DNA from: Marchantia polymorpha subsp. ruderalis
Lineage: Eukaryota > Streptophyta > Marchantiopsida > Marchantiales > Marchantiaceae
Assembly (NCBI GenBank): GCA_037833965.1
Contig: AP031356.1
Coordinates: 13,414,501-13,478,500, forward strand
Length of the DNA stretch: 64,000 bases
Direction: 5' to 3'
Under the pieces are notes generated by a model that had not been told where the DNA came from, ran no database searches, and worked only from the letters and a program-made list of their open reading frames with translations. Made by a program: the position numbers and the translations under genes. Shown piece by piece: positions 49,301-61,309 of this stretch; the stretch's first letter is position 1; every line of letters begins with the position of its first letter.

Positions 49301-51653
49301 TTGGTAAGTTTTGTCCGTGTCCCTCTGACTCCTTCCGTAGTAGCCACGTCTTTTCACGGAGTCAAGACTTCATTGATATTACTGCTCTTTCTTACGTTTT
49401 ACCTCCCACAATCAAATAGAATTAACATGGGACCGCTGCTGTTTGCGGTCAACGGTTACAGTCCGAACAATTCTATTGGTTTACACGACCACCGCTACTA
49501 GGAGGTTTTTCCATCAACCCGTCGTTAAAACTTCACCGAATCGTAGTGACTTTCCCAATTCCCGCGTCGATTCCTAAGCTAAGAGGGAGCAACTAATTAA
49601 ACAAATTAATTAAACCTAATTAAGCAGCTAAGAAACATCTAACTAGGTTTGTAGTGTAATTCTGCCTTCGTCGCCGCATTCAGTCGGTCTCCACATTCAG
49701 TTCGTTGTTTGCATATTGTTCGTAAATGTCGAAAATTTCGTTGTTGCGACAACGATCCAGTTCACAGTCGTTCCCTCTCGTCGTCACAGTCACAGGCCCA
49801 TCAACATTTCAGCCTTCAACTGCGTGGGTAGTATGACTGCAGGCCAGGAGACAGTGTACTCTTCCAACTTCACCGGCGGTCATTTCTCAAGTTGGCTACA
49901 AATTTGCGAATTTCCTGAAGTTTCTCAACGAACCAGGATCTATCTACCGCACCTATGGCCCCAACTGTAATGGCAGTCGTTCCAGTCGCGACATTGTCTA
50001 ATAGTATCAACGTACCTCGTCCAGGAATCGCTAAGAGCCAAATTGTTTACTCACAAGAACGATATCTCCACGTCTTAACTCGCTCTGCCTGGCTAAAAGT
50101 CAGAAAGCGCCAAATGTAGGGGATTCCCAATTGACATAGCTTGCGATGTACAAACCCAACATCCACATCCCCATTCGTGTATTTGTAACTCTGGAAAAAG
50201 CGATGGCTGACGCCAGCTAACCTCGTAATGGCTGTAGGGTCTCAAAATGTCCTGTGGTAGAGGGTAATAATTACTATCTTGTGAAGACTGGTTACAGATA
50301 AATAGATAAGATTTATCTTAAAACTTGTATAATCTGTAAAGTGCTTGGACTTTGATTCCTTGCATTGATTTTCTACTTCTGCAACTCAAATTAGAAAGTT
50401 TTGTACTCTTTGAGTTTCACCATGAAACAGGTTTATTGCCTTGCTCAGCTCTAATCATAATTCAAATTCCCGCTTTAACTTATTCAACAGTAAATTAATG
50501 TGCACTGCATCGTAAATTAGATTGTTTCCTCTCCAGTAGCCACGGTCTTCTACATTGGCACAGAGACCCTTGCAGATGGAACTCTGCTTAGAGGAGCTAA
50601 ACTCTGGCTACAATGTGAAGGGGCCAGAGAAGACAAGCTGTGAAGTTTGGGTTCCAAGACCATTGGATGAAAAAGTGTCTGCCACTGAGTGACCGAATTC
50701 TGTGCAGATATGAACGATAACCCAAATAATTTATAAAAGGAGGCCAAAGATAGAGTCTAGAAAGTATACGGATAAAGTACTCCAATTCGAAAGAAGCCTT
50801 CTTTCTTATCTAGATGATGATTCTGAAGGGCACGAAAAGATCTACTGGGGTGAATGACCGGTAACTTATCCTAAATGCCTGACGCAAGCACTTAGGGCAC
50901 TATCGAGCCTGCCCCGTTCTCTATGACTCCCTATCTCTCTCTCCAGTAATTTTTATTCGAGAAAATTATACATTTAATTACCCGATTATTTATTGTGATA
51001 CTGTTTCCAGTCGATCTCTCTCTGAAATCGCAAACGGGTTTCAGGCTAGACTTCGCAATTTTGGCACTCTGCAACAAAACTTGTGCAAAAATATCATGAA
51101 AAATGTCTGCTGCGTCCAAAAAAACGTATCTGAGAGAGAGCACTATTGTCAATGGATTTCTCAAGGTCGTCAATTTTATCTGAAATTTGATTTTGAAAAT
51201 GAGCAGATTTTTCACTTTAATCTGATTAAAAGAACAAAATATACTAGTTGTTGAATACAGTACCAGATAATTATCAAGAAAGCTTCTACCTTTCATATTG
51301 CACTTCATAACAGATTTGGTAAATCTTTCTTTATTACAATGCATATTGTGGACCAACTGCACCGCTCCCTGGGAGGCCAAAAAAGGGTAGCGACGGTGAT
51401 ATCTCTGTGGTACAATCATACATTTCACTCTTTATCTAGATCTGGGAAAGATCTTACTCTGCATCACCTTTGTCCTCCTTCTCTTTATTCCTGACAAGGC
51501 CGCCTCTATCTCTTGAGAGTGAAACTTCCCCCAATGAGACGTCCTTCCACTATTTTCATGACATTCTCTTCGAAATCCATACGACTTGGTGCTTGGTTGG
51601 TGGTTTCCTGCTTACAATGATGGTTTTGTGTCTGTTCCGTTTTTCAAGTTGAA
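49301..51653. other. intergenic, no gene recognised
   Basis: Balanced to AT-rich DNA with short frames; minus 50931-51428 is open for 165 codons but lacks any motif. An A/T-rich repeat of AATTAA-type motifs lies at 49.59-49.63 kb. Confidence 0.45.
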
Positions 51654-51708
51654 ACCGCCACACCAGTAGCCGGGTTTGAACTGGCACTCGGGATACATCT
51701 GTGGCGGT
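51654..51708 (-). mobile_element. possible SINE-like tRNA-derived fragment
   Basis: On minus, AGTTCAAACCC (51672-51682) resembles an RNA polymerase III B box. The segment is closed by a perfect 9-bp stem (51654-51662 with 51700-51708). No A box at the right distance and no poly(A) or target duplication were seen. Confidence 0.25.
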
Positions 51709-54700
51709 GGAACCAAACCCGATTTCAATATTCAATATGATAGTAACTCCTAAGGTTTCTTTAAAAATATGCTCCTCTAATTCAGGTGTGCCTTTGATTT
51801 TGACATTTTGATATAATGTACTTGAACTTCAACGACGATCAAGTGAAATATCTCACAAGAATATGTTGTGGTCGATTCATGGGAGAGTAAATTGCTTCCG
51901 TGCTCACAATCTGCCTTCTAGAGACAACATATTACATAGACATAATCTCCGATGCAGATGCGTTTATATCGAGAAGTTTAGTTACACCGTATTAACAAGT
52001 TACGTCTAACATAGTGCAAATTTTATAAAAGTTTTTTTTTTGTTTGGATTGTTAAAAATATGGAAAACCAATAATCGATTACCTTGTTGTTTAAGCATTC
52101 ACTTCACTTTCTTACTATATTTTTCTTGTTTTTGGTTTGAAGTGAACTTGTATTATTTTAACCTCTTCAAATGCAAACACTTTCTTTAGAATAAAATGTT
52201 AAAGCTTGAAACTAGGTTACAAGAAGCGCCACACAAGCATATGATTGTATTCTTTCAATGTGCTTAGATAAGTATTTTATATATTATCAATTATTAGAAA
52301 TTAAAAATAAACAGATTTTATATTTTCAACATATGGAAACTATATATATCTTCAATTATAAATGAGAAAAAATAATTATTTATAACTTGAAATCTATAAA
52401 AAATAACGCCTTTTTAATTTTTGGGTACGTGCAGAGTTGAAAGAATAATATAAAACTTGTGAACAGAAAGTGCGGTTTTTTCCATTTCAAAACTTGATTT
52501 TTTTACATGAAATTTTTTTTATCAATAATAAAAAAAAGGAATTTGAGCATCACTTACAGCAAAAAAGAAGTATTTTTCTTTCATATTGGAGTATTTTTTT
52601 ACAAATTGATAGATAGACTCTTCACATTCGCACTTCTAAATCTAGCCTCCATGTTATTAAGTGAGCTTCTAGTGGGAACTTACTCTAATACTACATCCGT
52701 ACATAGTATTATGAGAAAAGAAAAGAACTGTGGTAATGTGGCTCTTTGCAGAACTTAGTTGCATAATACATCGATGACCACACATTGCTCGGCTCAAACC
52801 CCGAGGCAACTGAAATGAGAAAACGGTTTGTCTCACCTCTAGGAGAAAAAGAGCAGAAGTGGGTACTTACTAGTCTCTCCCTTTTCTAGAGTTCAACATG
52901 CGGTCTCAAGATTTCTTAAATTCTCTGTTCTTATAGCCAAACCAAGATTTAATTTCTCCGATGACCAATAAGCACCACGTCCTGTGCCGGAGACGTATTT
53001 CATATTATAGAGCGAAAGAGAAATTAATATACAAGTTCATGTTGCGACGGATGAAGATGAGGTATGTTAGTAGGTCTTGGGTCCATTCAACGCATTATCG
53101 AACCCAACCCAAGAGCAAGATCACATGATGATGTATGATCTAGAGGAGTGGCAAGTGATGGGATCGGCCTATAGGCTACGTGAATCTAGAGGATGAAACC
53201 GATTGGACTAACCTCTAGACTAGAGGCGAATGAGTGAACAAGATTTTGTCATATTGAAGGCATAAGCCTTGAGTTTTGGCTATTAAAAACACAAGACAAC
53301 TTGTATAGGCTCAAAAGTAACCAGTGTATCCATTCGAGTCTACAGTCTTCAGGTTTAGCTCGAATATACAGGTTGTTCGGCAATTAAAGTGACTCGTCCA
53401 TTATTTCACATTAGAAATCCGACTTGGAGAAATAAGTTAGATGTTAATCAAAATTATATGGCATAATTGTTCATCCACCGAGTGTGTTTAGCTATCTCAA
53501 TGCATACTTTGTCTAACTTTACTGTCTCTTAAGTGTATACAAAATCGGGCTCTTCTAATCAGTACTGAACGGAACCCGCCTTGGAAATTCATTACAAAGA
53601 TTGGTGTCACAAGATTGTTTTTGATTCAAGGATTTACATTTATTTTTTTATTCAACACTGACTGTTCTGTTACATAAATAAGTAAATATATATATGGAGG
53701 TAGGGTGCCATTGAATTTTTATAATGAATCTGTTTGACGTCCATCTAGATTAAGATATTACACTGACTCTACGTCTATCCATATATATGCATTGTAACAA
53801 CAGAAAAAATTTATTTATGTAGATTTCAAATTGATTATCTCACAAATTACTCCTTCAAATGTGGACCTTTTATTTCCTAAAGAAAGTAGAACATAAGAAG
53901 TTTGATGGCACGTATTTTGGGCAAAGAGAGGAAAACAAGCAGGAAATGGAAGCGGAATACACAGTACTCGAACTTACTAAAAGACATCTCGCATGTGGGA
54001 TGATCTGAAACGGCTAATTATCACCTTCTAATATAGAAAAGAAAAAATTTATCACAACGAAAATTAATCCTAAAGATCCTTATGAGATTCCAAGAATTAA
54101 TACCGAGGCCAAGAGTAAGATGATGGCTAGCCATATCATTATCATACATATCATATGTATGATAATGTAACATATGAGATCAACTTTGTCATTTTGCATG
54201 TCCTAGTCATAACATTGTGGGCCGTAACATGTGACAGATACAATAAAACTTGCGACAGGTCATCATTTTGCAGTTGGGACGTTTGTCCAGCAAGAGCACG
54301 GTGCAATACGTCACTCCTCCTAGCATGTAGGAAATTTAATCAGCTCATCTCATCAAGAGAAATTTGTGGTGGACTAGAAGTATCGGGATTCTTGATAGAA
54401 TCTGCGAGTATCAATACGCTCATACGCCGTAGACGGAGGATGCCAGAGGCGTGGAAGATTATCAAGTTCCATGCCTACGATCGTCTAATGCTCCGCCTCT
54501 CGACACGTAGTGTAGTTCCACCGCTTCTGTGGTATGCAAGTTGCTTGCAATCTACTGAACGAACTGTTGGAAACTGTCTTATCTCATAAACTACAATTCG
54601 TTCTCATTTATGATATAACTAAGCACTTTCGCCATCTCTGTCATTGGTCCGAAATTCTGCCGGAAAAAGATTGTGTTCAACATCTCACAAGCAAACCTAA

Positions 54701-57480
54701 TCTCGAGTTTGCGTAATGTTTCCAACCCGAAGCTCATGACACGTATATTAACTTGTGCAGCCTCGTGGTTTGCAAGTGGGATGCAATCACTCAACAAAAG
54801 AAGCACTTGATAAGAAGCATCTTCTTTCTGTGTCCATCACGATCCTGTACTTTGTATTGACTTTATCGCTTGGTCTTTGGGTGGATCTTGAAAGTGCGAC
54901 CAGTTATTAGACAGAGAAAGAGAATGCTCATTTATTTACATCAATTTGTTCATTTCATGTCCAAGTAGGAACGACGTATTAGCTCACTTCAGCCGTACCA
55001 AACATGGGCATGGACTGATAGTTTTCTTGTTATAAAGGAAGAACATGAAACCGAAATTCTCTGATAAATTATGTTCGTGTTTCCCTTGGTGGCCATCCCA
55101 TGTGAAGTCTTGCACCTCCAAGTAATTTTCACACTCAAGTCACTTCAATTTCTCAGCATTTGAGGTAGCTCAAATCTTGCCTGCCTGCTTTGATATGTTT
55201 TGTCTGTGTGAGGTTTTCCTCGAAATTTTTAGCGTCAAAGGTAAATCTATATATATGCAAGTTCTCATCTGCTTACAAAGATGGCATTTATTCTTCAGAA
55301 CATCTCAAAACTATAAATCACAATGTAAGTGTCTCGAGAGGCTGGTCCATCTTGCAGTTTGATCATTTTAGTAAAATATCTCGTTCCGTATATCGTTCAA
55401 GAACTTGATTTCAATATAATGTACATCTGTTCAGAGAAATTGAATCGGGAAAGAATATGGTCTATCAAAAATTACGATAAGTGAAACGGAGCGTAAAAAA
55501 TTCACTTGAACCCGATGGGCTATTGATGGAACATTTTAAACTAGCACTAGTTTTTTGCTCATCACAAATCGAAAGTGAATGAATAAAGAGAGACATGTAA
55601 AGAATGTCCAATAACAATCATAAACACTCAAGGTATATTATGAATAACAAATAGATTAAGAAAAGTGAAGAAATGAGTAGATGTGTTTCTTAAAATGCAC
55701 ATGAAATTAACAAACAAGACTTTGGATGTGATATGCAGAATTGTAGCATATTATAAAATTGATTAATTTTATGGACTAGTGTGGATTCTAATTTATACAC
55801 AATCTTGCGTTACACATTTATGTATTTCATTTCATTTTTTCGTATAAATTTATTTTTTTAAGTCTGGAGACGGATTTAGGGTTTACTTTTTGTAGAAAAA
55901 TACTGTCCGCAGTGCTTTTTTTTCTACAAATAAAATTGTTTTCTAATATTTATCCATCCCAAATCTTCAGCTCTCTAAGTAAAATCATTTATGACTGACA
56001 TTACATACATTGATGATGTTTACTTCACATTCTTACGTCATCTGATTGTATCAATCGAGACGAAGATGACGATGGGCCTTGGAAATACCGTCAAATCTAC
56101 GGGGGAAATCTTTGTGGACGTACACGGATTGGAAGCAGCTAATCTGATCTTCGGTGCCCTCCTTTTCTTACACAACCTCCAGGTTCTTGACACGTTTCAA
56201 CTCCATTGCACATCACCATCCAGCTTCCGGAGTTGAATCTTGCACTGAATGGACTAGAGTACTGTTCGGTGACGTACTTTTGTTCTACACTCCTACTTGC
56301 TACCATGCCGGGTAAAGGACCCGGCTGGTGACAGTGCGGGTCAAGAGAAAATCGACCTGTATGCAGAGGTCTGGTCAATGATGGCCAGAACCATATAAAC
56401 TTACACTCCCGTGGATTCGACTTGTAACAAATCGGCTCGCAGATCTGCATTCTGCAACTGTAGATCGAACTATCCCTCCACTTGACTTCGAAAACATGGC
56501 ACAGTTGTCACGCATTGACCATGTTTCTGGCCTTCGGTCTCCTGAAGGGCTTGAGTATTTTACAACCCTAAACTCCCATGTTCGACATGTGTCTTCCCCT
56601 CGCGGTTTGAGCATTTCCCTATACGCTAGTTCTGGATTTGGCTTCTGTATTACGCTGTTTGATCCTCTGTCTATTCATCCTGTATGTCGTTATTTGGGAG
56701 TTAAAAACTTGCGGATCTTATTTTCTTCTGTTGTTCACTTTGTAACTTCGACGTATGATGTAAAAATTTGCGAGTAAAATAACTGCTCGAAAAAGGGCAT
56801 GTATACTTTGTAAAAACGATGCCTTCGTTTTTGTGGAATGTTGTGACTATTTTGGCTACGTGTCATGTTCTGAAAGTTGAACACATGTTTAAAAGCTTAA
56901 TATTTTACAACCCGAAGAAACAGTTCTGGTACGTAAACGTCTAAGTAGAGAGGGTTTAGGCTGCTCCAAAGCTTATCATCTTCGTCAACATTTAAAATTT
57001 GGATATCGTTTCTTTACCTAAGAGCATATTGCGGAAAGACCACGAACAAACCCTGCATTCTAGTAGTTGCTTTTCTACAATTTCATTATTTCATTTCTTA
57101 GCTCATCAAAATATATATTTTCAACCAAACGAAATATTCTTAGAATTTGAAAATTGATCATACTCGTGAAATTAAGAGTAAATTTAGGAAATAATTTCAC
57201 AAACTTCAGGCATTCCTTTTAAAATCATAATAAATTATTCTATTTCAAATAAATTCAATAAAATAATTTATAAAGTTAAATTCTTCCACAGTCTTTGGAT
57301 TGATATCAATCAGCTATTCATCACCATTCAAATTATTTGAAAACCATATTTGGAATAAAAAGTTAGAAATTTCAAGCATATAATATCCTTGACTTAATCA
57401 TAGTCCACTACAAAATAGAATGAATGTTTTTGTATATAACGTTCCAATTTTTTCCATCATTTTTAACATTGCAATTCTAC
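51709..57480. other. intergenic, AT-rich and decayed; no gene recognised
   Basis: AT-rich from 51.75 to 52.8 kb, mixed to 56.9 kb, AT-rich again after. Frames such as plus 54155-54589 and both strands of 56.0-56.7 kb show no motif. The stretch 53.0-53.35 kb has the look of an LTR promoter (TATTAAAAA followed by CT/AC-rich sequence) but no partner repeat was found. Confidence 0.35.
54137..54167. repeat. perfect 15-bp inverted repeat, 1-nt loop
   Basis: Arms 54137-54151 and 54153-54167 are exact complements around a single C. Confidence 0.85.
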
Positions 57481-57484
57481 TTGA

Positions 57485-57680
57485 CATGATAATTAATCAT
57501 AAATCCCACTTCAAATGGATAATTAGGTACAAGGTTTTCTTTTGTTTGAAAATTATATCAACATTAATATGTGAGAAATCTATATCAAGATTATTAATTA
57601 ATTTTTATGAATTCTACAACATCATTAAACCCTTAGCTGTGTTAATACATACATTTTCTTGGAAAAAATGCTCATGTTGA
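57485..57680 (+). mobile_element. Ty3/gypsy reverse-transcriptase end, trace
   Basis: On plus, ISRLLINFYEFYNIIKPL followed by FSWKKCSC fits the gypsy block FYRRFIxxFSKIxKPLTxL...FxWTxEC just downstream of the reverse-transcriptase palm. The frame is open for 86 codons but its start (MNVFVYNVP) is not retroviral-like. Nothing else of the element could be read in the surrounding AT-rich DNA. Confidence 0.5.
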
Positions 57681-60650
57681 AATTTCATACAAATAAGGAA
57701 TCCAAAATACTTCAATAATTCATGTGTTTTCCAAATAAATATGCATGATTTTTTAACATGTGGATTGATAAAAAAATTATTCGATAAATTATGTAAAGAA
57801 TCTATTCAGTGAACATTTTATGTTTAGATTTATGCACTGGTTTCTTATATTTCACGAGAAATCCAATACACATGTTAAAAAATTTGCGTTAGAAGTGTAA
57901 TATCATTTACGTGACCCCCATGATTTATCTCTTTAAAGAACTGGAGTATACAGAAAGTTCATATTGAAATAAGACCATTTCTGGCTTATATTATACGAAA
58001 AATATGAAGAAAATATTGAATATAAATATTAATATATTTCTGAAATCTTGACATATATATTTTAACATTATATTATATCTAAATAAAAATATGTTTTATA
58101 TTTTGAAAAATGTAAAATATCATCCTTAGTACACTTGTATTGAATGAATATGTAAAATGCACTCACTCACACTTACATAACTTTCAACTAAGAATTAGTC
58201 AATTGAATATATCATAATTTCAAAATCTACAGTGATTTCTATGGTTCATTTTATATTTTCAATATATTTTTTGCAATAAAATTATTCTATCAATGTGTTT
58301 TTGGATCAGGAATCATGATAATTCTTTTGAAAATAATCGCGTTTTTTTTAACGAATTTCTAGTTGTAACATATGTGAATTTTTTTTTCATAAATGATGAT
58401 GTTTCACACAATTGTAAAATCTAAAATTATTTTTGCTGTTCACAGCAAATTTATTGCTTAATATATTTTTTCAAATATTCATACTTATATAACTCAAATT
58501 CAAATTTCTTAGTTAACCTTAGCTTAAGATTAGTATCAAAATCTACTAAGTTTAAATTTTAAAATACGTTTAAATGATAGGTATGATACAAAGTTGATGC
58601 TTCTTTGATGTGAATAATAATTCAAGTTAATGTTATATATGGATATAAGTGTGAAAAAATATTTTTAAAATAATTTATTCAAAGGATTACTGAAAGTTCT
58701 CCAAAATTTGATACACAGGTTTTTTAATGTTTTGAAATAAATTTTCTTAATACACGACTTTAGAATAAAAAGGATAATAAACAAATATTTTAATGCATAC
58801 CATTAACATATATCTTAACATATACTTGATTACATCATCTTTATTTTCAAAAGCTCTAATTTCTTTAATTTTCAATAAAACGTATCATCTAACGTCTGTC
58901 TAAAATTGCAAAACAAAACTGATGTAAGATCAAATAACATCATCCCGAATTCAAAAAAAATATATTAGATATGAAATTATTTTTGGCGTTGTGTGCAATT
59001 ATGGAATATATTTAAATAAAAACAAAATTCACTATGCAAGTTGTGAGATGTTATACGACATTTTTTTTGAGTCAAAATATATTTTGCCTCATTCATGTTT
59101 TTTTTGAAATAATATATATTTGAGTATCTTGTTAAAAATTATATGTATATTGAGCTATGAGCAATTGCATTATTGTTTTAAAATTTATTCATGCATTTTT
59201 AGATTGGAACACAATTGATCATACATTTTTTAAATTTCATAAGTATTTTCAAATTAAAAATTATTTTAAAAAATTAAAAAAATGTAAAAATTACTAAAAT
59301 ATTAAGCATAAAAAATATGTATATTCTATCACCAATTTTGTAAATTTTTTTGAACATATTTTATATGTATGTAATATATCTTCATTATGGTTGTTGATAA
59401 ATTTAAATCATTTTACTAAATGGTCGTAAAAGAGTGAAATATTTTGGATTCTAATGTCAAACCTTTCTTCCTTATCATTTTTTATACATATGATTGCATA
59501 AATTTAAAAAATGAAATCCAAGGTCATAGGCACAAACTTACAATTTTGCATGTTTTTTTTTGAAATTGATTTTTTACCATATTTTTGCTTGCTGAATCAC
59601 ATCATTCCATTTTTCAAATCATTTGAAATCTTTATATTAAAAATATTTCATAATTTTTTTTCTTAAATTTATTCATAATTTTCTCTCATAAATTTTTCCA
59701 TAATATATTCTAATTTCACATTTGAAGCTAATAAAAATCATATATATCACCTGTAATAAAAATATCAAAAGATCAATTATCCAATATAACGAATTAAGAT
59801 TATAAAATTTTCACCTTAAATTAATAGGAGGAAAAACCGATTTTATTTTCAATTTATAATCATCTGATTCAATTTAATCAACCATATTGTATTACCTTAT
59901 TTTCAAAAATATGATAAGTAAAAGTGAATTTTTTTTTCATTTAAACCTGAAAAATAATTACTTTTTCCTAAATGAAATTCATTCAATTTTAAGAACATTC
60001 GATTGATATAATAAACAATGAAATAATTTCATGATTACAATCAAATTGTTATTTTTTTATACAAAACTACAGTTGCATTATTGATCCATGATCAAAAAAT
60101 CGAATAAAAGAAAATAAATTCATGTATTTTAATAATAAATTTAAGTTTTAATGTTGATTAGAATAAAAATTTAGGAATTTCATACATGTATGAAATAAAT
60201 ATTTATAATATCGAGCACACACTTTTACATAAAAAAGATCCAAAAAATCACTAGATATGAACAAAAATTTGATTAATTATTCCAACAATAATGTAGATTT
60301 CAATATCAATATTACCAAATTTCAAAGTTTGTTTGATATAAAATATCAAAAATCAATCATTGATTCTTATGGCATTGTGAACAATTGTAAAACTCATACC
60401 ATTTTTTTAAAAAATATAATATAATTATAAATTTTTGACCTTTTCATCACTACAAATATTTTCAATTAGTTTCACAAAAAAATTCAAAAGCCAGATGCAG
60501 AAATGTAAACGGAAATATCACTTTCAAAAACATAATAATACTTAGAAATCATTTATTACAATTTTTTGTATATTGAATCCGGAAACTAATGTAGCCCAGA
60601 TTTAAAACTAATAGAATGGTCATTCACTCTCAAATGTACATAAAGACCGG
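57681..60650. other. extremely AT-rich decayed DNA, no gene
   Basis: Very AT-rich with almost no CG dinucleotides, many homopolymer runs and no readable domain. Probably further decayed parts of the gypsy element and other repeats. Confidence 0.55.
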
Positions 60651-60994
60651 TTAACATAGGATGAAAAGCTATTTGTGAAACCAGAATATGTCATCTCTGG
60701 CACTTGGTATTTCTCTGTAACGTACTGAGGAATTTAAAAAGGGACTTCTTCATCCTGGAATGGATCTCAGGTAGCTGTCACGTTCTAGGAACTCCTGGTG
60801 CCCTTAACCCTGAAAGTTACCTCGTCTACCGAATTACTATATTACTTGGCCCCGCTCTTCGCCTTGTCTCCCTTCATACATCTAACAAAAGGTCGCGTCG
60901 GCTTTCGCATAGTAAGATTGACAAAAGGGATGAGTGAGAACAATGAAACCAAACCGGTACCATGTGGCTAAACTTGTGACTTAACTGGGGTGAA

Positions 60995-61074
60995 TGAAAG
61001 GACTTGTCCAGCAGCCTGCTGGACAACTCCTTTCACAATTAGTCTGCTGCTGCAAGCAGCAGACTAATTGTGAA
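60995..61074. repeat. tandem pair of long hairpins upstream of the Nudix gene
   Basis: Hairpin 1: arms 60995-61014 and 61016-61035, 19 of 20 pairs, 1-nt loop. Hairpin 2: arms 61032-61051 and 61055-61074, perfect 20 bp, 3-nt loop. They overlap by 4 bp. Both carry CAGCAG/CTGCTG near the tip. Confidence 0.9.
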
Positions 61075-61098
61075 TCTCAAAGATGGTATTGAACATAA

Positions 61099-61218
61099 TA
61101 ACCGGAAGGAGGCACTGTTCTAACCTTGGTTGGGGTTCGAGTCAAGGTAAAGTGCGCAGAAGGTCATGGTGGGAGTAACCGGAGGAAGGGCATAGTCTAA
61201 CCTTGATCAGGAGTCGGG
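61099..61218. repeat. diverged ~43-bp direct repeat, 77-bp period
   Basis: TAACCGGA(A)GGA...GGCA...TCTAACCTTG appears at 61099-61141 and 61176-61218, between the hairpin pair and the Nudix start codon. Confidence 0.65.
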
Positions 61219-61309
61219 ACTGGACGACGCGACGGAACGAGGCGAGCGAGCGCATGGCGAAATGGGTGACAGATACTGAGCACATTGACCGACCGAGGCA
61301 GGATCAGCG

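Noticed and set aside
50931-51428. 165-codon minus-strand frame
   Set aside because: No domain, AT-biased composition and no neighbouring exons.
51654-51708. tRNA gene on minus
   Set aside because: B-box-like motif is present but no cloverleaf, anticodon arm or A box could be drawn; kept only as a weak SINE-like trace.
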